In this document: positions 1-7,708 of the stretch, one piece after another
How the letters are laid out: each line of letters starts with the position of its first letter
How positions within the stretch are numbered: position 1 is the stretch's first letter
Notes under the pieces: generated by a model
Database searches by the model: none
Told to the model about the DNA's origin: nothing
What the model saw: only the letters and a program-made list of their open reading frames with translations
Translations under genes and position numbers: made by a program
From: Hyphomicrobiales bacterium
GTDB lineage: Bacteria; Pseudomonadota; Alphaproteobacteria; Rhizobiales; Rhizobiaceae
DNA: 38,379 nt
Reading direction: 5' to 3'
Assembly (NCBI GenBank): GCA_002709005.1
Contig: PAPH01000028.1
Coordinates: 1 to 38,379, forward strand

Positions 1-900
1 ATCGCGATGGTGTTCCAGAACTACGCGCTCTATCCCCACCTCACCGTGGCGGAGAACATGGGGTTCAGCCTGAAGCTCCGGAAGGTCGACAAGGCCACGG
101 CACGCAAGGCCGTCGAGGAAGCGGCGGAACTGCTCGGCCTGACCGATTATCTCGACCGTCCGCCGCGCGCGCTCTCGGGTGGCCAGCGCCAGCGCGTCGC
201 CATGGGCCGCGCCATCGTCCGCAATCCGAAGGTCTTCCTGTTCGACGAACCCTTGTCCAACCTCGATGCCAAGCTGCGCGTGCAGATGCGGCTCGAAATC
301 AAGACGCTGCAGAAGCGGCTCGGCACCACCTCGGTCTACGTCACCCACGACCAGGTCGAGGCGCTGACGATGTCGGACCGGCTGGTCCTTCTCAACAAGG
401 GCAATGTCGAACAGATCGGCACGCCCTCCGAGGTCTATCACCGCCCGGCCAACACCTTCGTCGCGACCTTCATCGGTTCGCCGGCGATGAACCTCCTCGA
501 AGGCACCTATATCCGCGAGGGCGACCTGTCGGCCCTCGATGTTGCCGGCACGCGCATTTCCCTTTCCGGTCACCCGGACCTGACGAACGGCAGCACGGTG
601 ACGGTCGGCATTCGTCCCGAGCACCTCGTTCCCGTCGCCCAGGCCGCCGAAGGCTGCTTCAAGCTTGCCGTCGGGTTATCCGAAACCACCGGCGCCCAGA
701 CGCTGGTTCACGGCACGGCCGCCGACCAGGATCTCGCGGCCATGCTGAGCGGCGACTTCAACCCGCCCCCCGGCTCGGAACTCACGATCAAGCCGCAGAA
801 GGACGCGATCCACCTGTTCGATCGCGACAGCGGCACGCGCCTTCCCTTGCACAATGAAGCCGCGGTTCGAACCGCGCCGACCCTTATCCCGGCCCAGTGA
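1..900 (+). CDS. Sugar ABC importer ATPase, UgpC/MalK family (5' end cut off by window)
   Basis: This is the C-terminal part of a cytoplasmic ATPase that powers a MalFG-type carbohydrate importer. The frame is open from base 1, so the Walker A region (usually the first 70-80 residues) lies outside the window. The visible part starts in the Q-loop (VFQNYALYPHLTV), followed by a perfect signature (LSGGQRQR), Walker B with catalytic Glu (VFLFDEP), the D-loop SNLDAKLR and the H-loop (VTHDQ). A C-terminal TOBE-type regulatory domain follows, with the typical GIRPEHL motif. All motifs are canonical. It ends 16 bp before the DeoR-type regulator and heads the visible part of an amino-sugar operon, so it probably energises uptake of that sugar. 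The permeases and binding protein would be upstream. The family is certain; the substrate is inferred from neighbours only. Confidence 0.95.
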   Translation: MAMVFQNYALYPHLTVAENMGFSLKLRKVDKATARKAVEEAAELLGLTDYLDRPPRALSGGQRQRVAMGRAIVRNPKVFLFDEPLSNLDAKLRVQMRLEIKTLQKRLGTTSVYVTHDQVEALTMSDRLVLLNKGNVEQIGTPSEVYHRPANTFVATFIGSPAMNLLEGTYIREGDLSALDVAGTRISLSGHPDLTNGSTVTVGIRPEHLVPVAQAAEGCFKLAVGLSETTGAQTLVHGTAADQDLAAMLSGDFNPPPGSELTIKPQKDAIHLFDRDSGTRLPLHNEAAVRTAPTLIPAQ

Positions 901-916
901 GACGCGGTGAAACCAG

Positions 917-1699
917 ATGATGAACGAACGCCAGACCCGCATACGCGACCTTCTCTTCGACCGGGGAGAATTGCAGGTCAACGACATCGCCGAATATCTC
1001 GGCGCATCGCTGGCCACGGTGAGGCGTGACCTCACCGACCTCGAAAAGACCGGTGTCATCGTGCGCACCCATGGTGCTGCCCGCATTGCCGCGGAGATGC
1101 GCACGGAAGTCGCCTTCGGCGCCCGCGAGCAGCACAATCTCGCCGCCAAACGGCTGATCGCCTCGGCGGCGGCAGAGCATCTGCGCGAAGGCACGACGAT
1201 CTTTCTCGACGCCGGCACGACCGTTCTGCAGCTCGCCCGCAAGATCAAGCTGATGGGCATGCCGATCACGGTCTTCACCAACGGCATCGTGGTGGCGCAG
1301 GAACTCGCCAACATCGACCATATCACCATCTGCATGCTCGGCGGACGGCTGAGGCCGCAGAACATGTCGATGGTCGGCCCGCTCGCCCAGGCGATGCTCG
1401 ACAACATCTATTTCGACCAGCTTTTCCTCGGCGCCAGCGCCATTGCCGACGACGGCTGGATCACCAGTCACGACGCGGAGGAAGCGCGCGTGAACCAGCG
1501 GATGGTCGAGCGCGCCAAACAGACCTTTGTCCTGTGCGATGCCGGCAAGCTGGGCGAGCGAGCGACCTATAGCGTTCTCCGGCTCGGCGAGCCACTTCAC
1601 CTGATCACCAGCGCCCCGCCCTCCTCCGAGCTTCTCGGCCACATCCGCGACAGTGCGACCTCACTGACGGTCGCCAACGGAGAAGCCAACGATGCCTGA
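917..1699 (+). CDS. DeoR/GlpR-family transcriptional regulator
   Basis: This 260-residue protein has a DeoR-type winged helix at the N-terminus (RIRDLLFDRGELQVNDIAEYL, about residues 8-28, then the recognition helix with ATVRRDL) and a C-terminal DeoRC sugar-phosphate sensor domain (FLDAGTT near residue 95, TNGIVVA, LGG.LR). Members usually repress a sugar operon and are released by a phosphorylated pathway intermediate. The start is one of two consecutive ATGs (917 or 920). It lies 16 bp after the ABC ATPase and overlaps the next gene by 8 bp, so it is co-transcribed with the pathway it presumably controls. AgaR, which controls N-acetylgalactosamine genes in enterobacteria, is of the same family, and this fits the AgaS- and GatZ-like genes downstream. 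No operator is visible because the operon promoter is outside the window. Confidence 0.93.
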   Translation: MMNERQTRIRDLLFDRGELQVNDIAEYLGASLATVRRDLTDLEKTGVIVRTHGAARIAAEMRTEVAFGAREQHNLAAKRLIASAAAEHLREGTTIFLDAGTTVLQLARKIKLMGMPITVFTNGIVVAQELANIDHITICMLGGRLRPQNMSMVGPLAQAMLDNIYFDQLFLGASAIADDGWITSHDAEEARVNQRMVERAKQTFVLCDAGKLGERATYSVLRLGEPLHLITSAPPSSELLGHIRDSATSLTVANGEANDA

Positions 1700-2672
1700 T
1701 CGGATCGGGGCTGAGTGGATCGGCGCGGTCGACGGTGGCGGCACGAAGACCGCCAGCGCGCTTCTTTCGAGCGAGGGCGAACTGGTCACGCTACCGGTGG
1801 CCGGCGGCTGCAATCCGCAGGACAACCGGTCTTGGGAGATGGCGCTCGAGCAGGTGATGGTTCATCTCCTTTCGAGCCAGCCCGGGGTCAGGGCAGTCAC
1901 CATGGGGATGCCCGGCTTCGGCGAGGTTCGTGAACTCGACCGCGCGGTATCGGCGCTGGTGACCTCGGGAATGGGCCCGATCGGGTTCATCCGCAACGAC
2001 GTCGAAATGGCCTTTCACGGGGCATTCCCCGAAGGCAACGGCCTGCTTCTGCTTGCCGGCACCGGATCGATGGCGATTGCCGGCGGTCCCTCCGGAATCT
2101 CCCGCGTCGGCGGCTGGGGCGATACGTTCGGCGATGAAGGCTCGGGCTACTGGATCGGCCGGCAGGCGCTTGGCAGCGCCTCGCGCGAGATCGACGGCCG
2201 GCTGCCGGAGACCGGTTTCGCAGAACGGCTTTGCGCCGCTCTCGATCTCTCGCTCGAGCGTGATCCGCTGGTGCTGATGGGCTGGGCGGCGCGGCAGAAC
2301 CATGCGCGGTCGGCCATCGCCTCGCTCGCCCGGATCGTCGATGCGTTTGGCGAGGACGGCGACGCGCGCGCCATCGATCTGCTGCAAGAAGCTGCCGCAT
2401 ATCTGGCGGAGCATTACGCCGCGGGCGTGGCGAAAGGCGGACTTGCCTCGGGTTCGCCCTGGGCCACGGCCGGTTCGGTCTTCCAGAGCTCGATCGTCGT
2501 CGATGCGGTCAGCGAACGGATCGGCCGCCCGCCCGTCAACGCCCCCCTCCCGCCGATCGGCGGCGGTCTTCTTCTCGCGGCGCGGCAGGCCGGCTGGGCC
2601 GCCGATGCGGCCTTCATCGAAAATCTCTCGCGCCAGCTGGAGCTCGCGCCACTCTCGCATAAAAGGACATAA
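1692..2672 (+). CDS. BadF/BadG/BcrA/BcrD-family ATPase, probable amino-sugar kinase
   Basis: This is a 326-residue cytoplasmic kinase of the actin-like ATPase superfamily, in the branch that contains N-acetylglucosamine kinases. The phosphate-1 loop is at residues 13-20 (VDGGGTKT). The second phosphate loop reads LLLAGTGSMAIAG, followed by GGWGDTFGDEGSGYWIG, which is characteristic of NagK-like BadF proteins; a glycine-rich adenosine motif (PPIGGGLLLAA) is near the C-terminus. It most likely phosphorylates a hexosamine at O6, which the next gene product would isomerise and deaminate. The start codon lies inside the end of the regulator gene (8-bp overlap), behind a GGAG near 1680, so the two are translationally coupled. 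GlcN(Ac) and GalN(Ac) cannot be told apart from sequence; the AgaS/GatZ context favours a galacto-configured substrate. Confidence 0.88.
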   Translation: MPDRIGAEWIGAVDGGGTKTASALLSSEGELVTLPVAGGCNPQDNRSWEMALEQVMVHLLSSQPGVRAVTMGMPGFGEVRELDRAVSALVTSGMGPIGFIRNDVEMAFHGAFPEGNGLLLLAGTGSMAIAGGPSGISRVGGWGDTFGDEGSGYWIGRQALGSASREIDGRLPETGFAERLCAALDLSLERDPLVLMGWAARQNHARSAIASLARIVDAFGEDGDARAIDLLQEAAAYLAEHYAAGVAKGGLASGSPWATAGSVFQSSIVVDAVSERIGRPPVNAPLPPIGGGLLLAARQAGWAADAAFIENLSRQLELAPLSHKRT

Positions 2673-2676
2673 GAAA

Positions 2677-3633
2677 ATGACGGCGACCCTTCGCAGCATC
2701 ACCGGGCAGTTCCCGTTCTGGAAAAAGGCTCAGATGCCGAACAAGCTCGAGGCTTCCGACGCGCCGCGGATCATCGTCGGCTGCGGTACTTCCTACAATC
2801 TGGCGCTGAGCGTTGCCGCAGCGATGAATGCCAACGGCATTTCCGCACTTGCCGTGCCGGCCGGCGAGTGGATCGTACGCCCGGAAACCTATTGCACCGC
2901 CAAATCCTGCGAAGTGATCGCGCTGTCGCGCAGCGGCGAAAGCACCGAAACCGTCCAGGCCGCCGAGATCAGCCGCAAGCGCGGCCAGCACGTCATCGGC
3001 ATTACCTGCGAGCCCGGCTCGAGCCTGTCGAAGGCCTCCGACACGAAGATCGAATTCGCCACCCATCCCGAGGAAGGCATCGTGATGACCTGCTCGGCGA
3101 GCCTGATGCTGATGGCGGGCCTCGCGCTTGCCGGCGTTTCCTTCACCGAGGCAGATATCGACGGGGCCGAAGCCTTCATGAAGGCGATGGATGAAGTCGA
3201 TGTAGGCGTCTACGCGCCGCGCAGCCATTTCGTCTTCCTCGGCGGCGGGGTGAACTATGGGGCGGCGCTCGAAGGCGCCCTGAAACTCCAGGAAATGGCG
3301 ATCTGCTACACCCAGGGCTTCCATACCGGTGAATACCGCCACGGGCCGGTGAGCCTCCTCGACGAAAAGACCTGCGTGGTGATGCTCTACAGCGGCCGGA
3401 CGCGCAAGGACGAGACCGAACTGGTGAAGGAACTCCAGGACAAGGGCGCGGTGGTTCTCGGTTTCGGCGGAGAGGGAGACATTTCGCTGCCGCACGACTT
3501 CACCGACCACGCCGCCGCGCTCGGCGTGCTGCCGGCATTGCAGATGCTGGGCGAACGCTATGCAGTCTCCAAGGGCATCGACACCACAGCGCCGCGCAAC
3601 CTTACCAAGGTCGTGATGCTGGAGGCGAAATGA
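2677..3633 (+). CDS. SIS-domain sugar-phosphate isomerase/deaminase, AgaS-like
   Basis: This protein has 318 residues and two SIS (sugar isomerase) domains. The first shows GCGTSYN at residues 35-41 and SRSGES at 84-89; the second has GGGVNYGAALEGALKLQE and HTGEYRHGP, as in the isomerase half of GlmS and in AgaS. The expected reaction is hexosamine-6-phosphate to ketose-6-phosphate plus ammonia; for AgaS this is galactosamine-6-P to tagatose-6-P. The frame is open further upstream, but ATG 2677 is chosen because it follows an AAAGGA ribosome site and begins 4 bp after the kinase stop. The stop overlaps the next start (ATGA), giving strong coupling to the GatZ-like gene. It is shorter than E. 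coli AgaS. A general glucosamine-6-P deaminase role is the main alternative. Confidence 0.87.
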   Translation: MTATLRSITGQFPFWKKAQMPNKLEASDAPRIIVGCGTSYNLALSVAAAMNANGISALAVPAGEWIVRPETYCTAKSCEVIALSRSGESTETVQAAEISRKRGQHVIGITCEPGSSLSKASDTKIEFATHPEEGIVMTCSASLMLMAGLALAGVSFTEADIDGAEAFMKAMDEVDVGVYAPRSHFVFLGGGVNYGAALEGALKLQEMAICYTQGFHTGEYRHGPVSLLDEKTCVVMLYSGRTRKDETELVKELQDKGAVVLGFGGEGDISLPHDFTDHAAALGVLPALQMLGERYAVSKGIDTTAPRNLTKVVMLEAK

Positions 3634-4928
3634 GCACGCCGCTGGACTACCTGCTCGATCTTCATGCTTTTGCCGACAAGGGTGTTACCAAGGGCCTTAC
3701 CTCGGTGTGCAGCGCCCACCCGCTGGTGATCGAGGCGGCCCTGATCGAGGCCGCCGGGACCGGTTCGGTCGCCTGCATCGAGGCAACCTGCAACCAGGTC
3801 AACCAGGATGGCGGCTATACCGGCATGACGCCGGCCGATTTCCGGAGCTTTGTGCTTGAGATCGCGAACAGGGCGGCTTTTCCAGCCGAGCGGATTCTGT
3901 TCGGCGGCGATCACCTCGGGCCCAATCCCTGGAAAGATCTTGCCGCCGACAAGGCAATGGAGAAGGCCGAGGCAATGACATATGCCTATGCGGCCGCGGG
4001 CTTCGGCAAGATCCATCTCGATGCGAGCATGGCCTGCGCCGGCGATCCGACGCCGCTGCCGGTAGCAACGATCGCCGAACGCGCCGCCCGGCTGGCCCGC
4101 GCTTCGGAAAAGGGCGCGAAGGACGGCGGTCATCCGCCCCCCGGCTACATTATCGGAACAGAGGTTCCGGTGCCCGGCGGGGCGATGGAGGAACTCGACG
4201 TTCTCGAAGTCACCTCCCCGGCGGATGCGGCCGAGACGCTGGCGATCCACGAGGAAAAATTCCGGGAAGCCGGGCTCGAAGATGTGCTGAAGCGCGTCAC
4301 CGGGCTCGTCGTCCAGCCCGGCGTCGAGTTCGGCAATGCCAATGTGATCCGCTTCAAGCCGAAGGAAGCCGCGAGCCTATCGGAGTGGCGGCAGTCGACC
4401 GGCGGGATTGCCTTCGAGGCGCATTCCACGGACTACCAGCCGACCGAGGCGCTGAGCGCGCTTGTTGAGGGAGGCTTCTGCATCCTCAAGGTCGGTCCGG
4501 GCCTGACGTTTGCGCTGAGAGAAGCGCTCTACGGTCTCGACCAGATCGCCGGCATTCTCGTCTCCTCCTATGAGGGTGGCGCGCTGATGCGAACGATGGA
4601 GACGACGATGCTCGGTTCTCCGAGGAACTGGGCCGGCTATTACCCCGGCACCGACGGGGAGAAATACGTGCAGCGGCATTTCTCCTATTCGGATCGCATC
4701 CGCTACTACTGGAACCTCGCCGAAGCGCGAGACGCGGTCGGTGCCCTTTTCGACGCCCTCGGCGAGCGCGAGTTGCCGGAAACGCTGGTCAGCCAGTATC
4801 TGGCGCGGGTCTATGACGATGTTTCGGGGGGCGTGTTGAAGCCGACCGCGCGCAATCTCGCGATAGCCAGCGTCCGCAAGGCGCTTGAGCCCTACAGCAT
4901 TGCCTGCGGCCGAGGCGATCAGCCGTAG
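3630..4928 (+). CDS. GatZ/KbaZ/AgaZ-family protein (tagatose-6-P 4-epimerase or tagatose-bisphosphate aldolase subunit)
   Basis: This 432-residue protein belongs to COG4573, with a length close to E. coli GatZ and KbaZ. Family hallmarks are visible: TSVCSAHPLVIEAAL, EATCNQVNQDGGYTGMTP, FGGDHLGPNPW, KIHLDASM, GTEVPVPGG, FEAHSTDYQ and LKVGPGLTFALREAL. In enterobacteria the family is described as the non-catalytic subunit of tagatose-1,6-bisphosphate aldolase, but an Agrobacterium member was characterised as D-tagatose-6-phosphate 4-epimerase (EC 5.1.3.40). No GatY/KbaY aldolase or phosphofructokinase-type gene is beside it here, which favours the epimerase reading and would deliver fructose-6-P directly to glycolysis. 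The start overlaps the SIS gene stop (ATGA). It is the last gene of the operon; a terminator follows about 60 bp downstream. Confidence 0.9.
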   Translation: MSTPLDYLLDLHAFADKGVTKGLTSVCSAHPLVIEAALIEAAGTGSVACIEATCNQVNQDGGYTGMTPADFRSFVLEIANRAAFPAERILFGGDHLGPNPWKDLAADKAMEKAEAMTYAYAAAGFGKIHLDASMACAGDPTPLPVATIAERAARLARASEKGAKDGGHPPPGYIIGTEVPVPGGAMEELDVLEVTSPADAAETLAIHEEKFREAGLEDVLKRVTGLVVQPGVEFGNANVIRFKPKEAASLSEWRQSTGGIAFEAHSTDYQPTEALSALVEGGFCILKVGPGLTFALREALYGLDQIAGILVSSYEGGALMRTMETTMLGSPRNWAGYYPGTDGEKYVQRHFSYSDRIRYYWNLAEARDAVGALFDALGERELPETLVSQYLARVYDDVSGGVLKPTARNLAIASVRKALEPYSIACGRGDQP

Positions 4929-4980
4929 GGTGCGTGCAACCGGATAAGCCGAACGGCTGGCCCGGAAGACTTTCCGATCG

Positions 4981-5022
4981 AATAAAAAACCCGGTCAGCA
5001 GGCGCTGGCCGGGTCTTTTTAT
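4981..5022. terminator. Bidirectional intrinsic terminator
   Basis: A 10-bp GC-rich stem (4990-4999 pairing with 5004-5013, one G-T wobble) encloses the loop AGGC. It is flanked by an A run on the left (aataaaaaa) and a T run on the right (tctttttatt), so it reads as a rho-independent terminator on both strands. It sits between the convergent GatZ-like gene (ends 4928) and the aldehyde dehydrogenase gene (ends 5042), and so terminates both large operons. Confidence 0.9.
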
Positions 5023-5041
5023 TCACCCAATGGGGCTGCGA

Positions 5042-6547
5042 TCAGCCGAAAGCTTCCGGCAGCAGCGCGTCGGGCATGTTCTGATAGCAGACCGGACGCA
5101 GGAAGCGACGGATCGAGAGCGTGCCGACGGAGGTCGCGCCGAAATTGGTCGAAGCGGGATAAGGCCCGCCGTGCACCATGGAATCGCAGACCTCCACGCC
5201 GGTCGGGAACCCGTTGATGAGGATGCGGCCCGCCTTGCGCTCGAGCACCGGCATCAGCTTCTTCGCCTCTTCGGTGTCGCCGTCATCCATGTGGATGGTG
5301 CAGGTGAGCTGGCCATGCAGCGATCTGGCAATCTTCTGCGCCTCATCGAAATCTGCGGCGCGGACGACGAGACCGAGCGGTCCGAAGACTTCCTCGCCGA
5401 GCGCCTCGTTAGCCATCCATTCCTTGCCCGTGGTGGCGAAGAGGAAAGGCGTGGCCTGGCGGCCTTCGGGACTGGAGGAAACGAGTTCCTTGACCCCTTC
5501 GACCGAGGCCACGCGGTCGCGGCCCTGACGGTAGGCGCTGGCGATCCCGTCGGTCAGCATGGTCTGCGCGCCGACCGGCTCGAGCGCCTCGGTGGCCGTC
5601 TTGATGAAGGCATCCGCATCCGGACCGTCGATGACGACGGCAATACCGGGATTGGTGCAGAACTGGCCAGCGCCCATGGTGAGCGATCCGGCCCAGCCCT
5701 TGGCGATGGCTTCGCTACGGGCCTTTACGGCTTCGGGCATCACGAACATCGGGTTGACCGAACCCAGTTCGCCGAAGAACGGAATCGGTTCGGGACGCTG
5801 GGCACAGAGATCGAACAGCGCGCGGCCGCCTCCGAGCGAACCGGTGAAGCCGACGGCCTTGATCAGCGGATGCTGGACCAGCGCCTGGCCGACATCGCGC
5901 TTACCGCCCTGGATGAGCGAGAAGACGCCGGGATGAACGCCGGTCTTCTTGATGGCCGCGTCGATGGCCTGGGCGACGATCTCGCCGGTGCCGGGATGGG
6001 CCGAGTGCCCCTTGACGACGACCGGGCAGCCGGCGGCAAGCGCGGCCGCGGTATCGCCGCCAGCGGTCGAGAAGGCGAGCGGGAAGTTCGACGCGCCGAA
6101 GACGGCCACGGGGCCGATCGGCCGCTGGATCATCTTGAGATCCGGGCGCGGCAGCGGCGCGCGGTCGGGCAGCGCCTCGTCGTGGCGCTTGTCCAGATAG
6201 TCGCCCTTCTCGATATGCGAGGCGAAGAGACGGAGCTGGCCGGTAGTGCGGCCTCGCTCGCCCTGGAGGCGGGCTTCCGGAAGCCCGGTCTCAGAAGTGC
6301 CGATCGCGGTGATCTCGTCGGCGCGCGCCTCGATCTCGTCGGCGATCGCATTGAGGAAGGCGGCGCGCTCGGCGCGGCTGGAATAGCCGTAGGTCCAGAA
6401 GGCTTCCTCGGCGGCCTTGGCGGCGGCATCGACATGCGCCGGTGTGCCGATCGAATATTCGCGGGCTTCGCCGTGAGCGGGCTCGGAGCTGAACTTCTTT
6501 TCGCCCTCAACCCATTCGCCTGCGATGAGGTGTTTTCCGTTCGTCAT
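5042..6547 (-). CDS. Aldehyde dehydrogenase, probable 2-oxoglutarate semialdehyde (2,5-dioxovalerate) dehydrogenase
   Basis: This is a 501-residue ALDH-superfamily enzyme. Visible catalytic features are the oxyanion Asn in GASNFPLAFS (N154), the cofactor Lys in VVVKGHSAHPGT (K179), FTGS at 234-237, the general base Glu in FFGELGSVNP (E260) and the catalytic Cys in MGAGQFCTNPG (C297). The wording around N154, K179 and E260 is typical of the NADP-preferring alpha-ketoglutaric semialdehyde dehydrogenases of sugar-acid pathways rather than of succinate-semialdehyde or betaine-aldehyde enzymes. It would convert 2-oxoglutarate semialdehyde to 2-oxoglutarate for the TCA cycle. It is the last gene of the long operon, 15 bp after the FAH-family dehydratase gene, which would make its substrate. 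Family assignment is certain; substrate is a well-supported inference. Confidence 0.92.
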   Translation of the reverse strand: MTNGKHLIAGEWVEGEKKFSSEPAHGEAREYSIGTPAHVDAAAKAAEEAFWTYGYSSRAERAAFLNAIADEIEARADEITAIGTSETGLPEARLQGERGRTTGQLRLFASHIEKGDYLDKRHDEALPDRAPLPRPDLKMIQRPIGPVAVFGASNFPLAFSTAGGDTAAALAAGCPVVVKGHSAHPGTGEIVAQAIDAAIKKTGVHPGVFSLIQGGKRDVGQALVQHPLIKAVGFTGSLGGGRALFDLCAQRPEPIPFFGELGSVNPMFVMPEAVKARSEAIAKGWAGSLTMGAGQFCTNPGIAVVIDGPDADAFIKTATEALEPVGAQTMLTDGIASAYRQGRDRVASVEGVKELVSSSPEGRQATPFLFATTGKEWMANEALGEEVFGPLGLVVRAADFDEAQKIARSLHGQLTCTIHMDDGDTEEAKKLMPVLERKAGRILINGFPTGVEVCDSMVHGGPYPASTNFGATSVGTLSIRRFLRPVCYQNMPDALLPEAFG

Positions 6548-6562
6548 TTATGTTCTTTCCGT

Positions 6563-7708
6563 TCAAATCAGGTTTCGCGCAGCTAGGTTGCGCATGAAAG
6601 CGGCAAGGCCGAACGTCCATTCCGGACATTCCGTCGACAGCCGCACCGTATTGGTAAGGCTGCCGAGATCCCTGGTGGATATGGTTACAACATCCCCGAT
6701 CTTGTGAGTAAAGCCTTCACCGGCGACATCGCGATCCTGAGTGGGCGCAAACAGGGTGCCGAGGAACAGCATCAGCCCGTCGGGATACTGATGATGGCGG
6801 CCGAGTGTCTGGGACACCAGATCCGCAGGATCGCGGCTGATTTCCTTCATGGAGGAATGGCCGTTGAGGACGAAACCATCCTCGCCGCTGACGGTGAGAT
6901 CGAGTTCCGCACCACGCACGTCGTCGAGCGAGAAGCCGCCGTCGAAGAGGCGGATCACCGGCCCGATCGAGCAGCTCGCATTGTTGTCCTTGGCCTTGCC
7001 GAGAAGCAGCGCCGACCGGCCCTCGACGTCGCGGAGATTGACGTCGTTGCCGAGCGAGGCACCGACGATCGATCCCGTCGAGGAGACGGCCAGCACGATT
7101 TCAGGCTCCGGATTGTTCCATTTGGAAATCGGGTGCAGTCCCACTTCAGCGTTCGGACCCATCGAGGAGAGAACCTGAGCCTTCGAGAAGACCTCGGCAT
7201 CCGGACCGATGCCCACTTCGAGATACTGGCTCCAGAGGCCTTCGGCGATCAGCGCCGCCTTCACCTTCGCCGCTTCTTCCGAGCCCGCCTTGATGTTGCG
7301 CAGCGAGCCACCGATCACCTCGCCGACGCGGGCGCGGATTTCCTGTGCCCTGGCGGGATCACCCGCCGCCTTTTCCTCGATCACGCGCTCCACCATCGAG
7401 GAGGCGAAGGTTACCCCGCAGGCCTTGATCGCCTGGAGGTCGCAGGGTGCCAGGAAATGCGGGATGCCGAGGTCTCCGGCCTTGTTGCCGGCGATGGCCG
7501 CGAGCTTGCCCACGGGTGTTCCATCCGCGTTGCGCACAAACCCGGCCGGATCTTCCATCTCGCAGATATCGCGGACGGTAGGAGCGTCCCGCGATGTGAT
7601 GTCGAGCACATCGCCGCCGCGGATCGTGACGACGCACGGACCCTTGGCTTCCGGCGACCAGATGCGGCCCAGATAGGTGCCTTCTGCAGGCAGGCTGAAT
7701 TCAATCAT
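6563..7708 (-). CDS. Fumarylacetoacetate hydrolase-fold protein, probable 2-keto-3-deoxy-pentonate dehydratase (XylX/AraD1-like)
   Basis: This protein has 381 residues. The C-terminal FAH catalytic domain shows the metal-binding acidic cluster NNPEPEIVLAV and, further on, GASLGNDVNLRDVEGRSALLLGKAKDNN. The N-terminal segment (YLGRIW, IRGGDVLDIT) resembles bacterial FAH-fold dehydratases. Within this fold, XylX of the Caulobacter Weimberg pathway and AraD1 of arabinose pathways remove water from 2-keto-3-deoxy-pentonate to give 2-oxoglutarate semialdehyde; the length and the adjacent semialdehyde dehydrogenase fit that role. The ATG at 7708 is preferred over an in-frame TTG one codon earlier because it forms a TGATG junction with the upstream ATPase stop. 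A generic acylpyruvase cannot be excluded. Confidence 0.85.
   Translation of the reverse strand: MIEFSLPAEGTYLGRIWSPEAKGPCVVTIRGGDVLDITSRDAPTVRDICEMEDPAGFVRNADGTPVGKLAAIAGNKAGDLGIPHFLAPCDLQAIKACGVTFASSMVERVIEEKAAGDPARAQEIRARVGEVIGGSLRNIKAGSEEAAKVKAALIAEGLWSQYLEVGIGPDAEVFSKAQVLSSMGPNAEVGLHPISKWNNPEPEIVLAVSSTGSIVGASLGNDVNLRDVEGRSALLLGKAKDNNASCSIGPVIRLFDGGFSLDDVRGAELDLTVSGEDGFVLNGHSSMKEISRDPADLVSQTLGRHHQYPDGLMLFLGTLFAPTQDRDVAGEGFTHKIGDVVTISTRDLGSLTNTVRLSTECPEWTFGLAAFMRNLAARNLI

Noticed and set aside
4934..6586. Long plus-strand open frame opposite the aldehyde dehydrogenase gene
   Set aside because: It is Arg/Gly/Asp-rich with no recognisable domain, mirrors a well-conserved ALDH on the other strand, and runs through the terminator; it is a GC-skew artefact.
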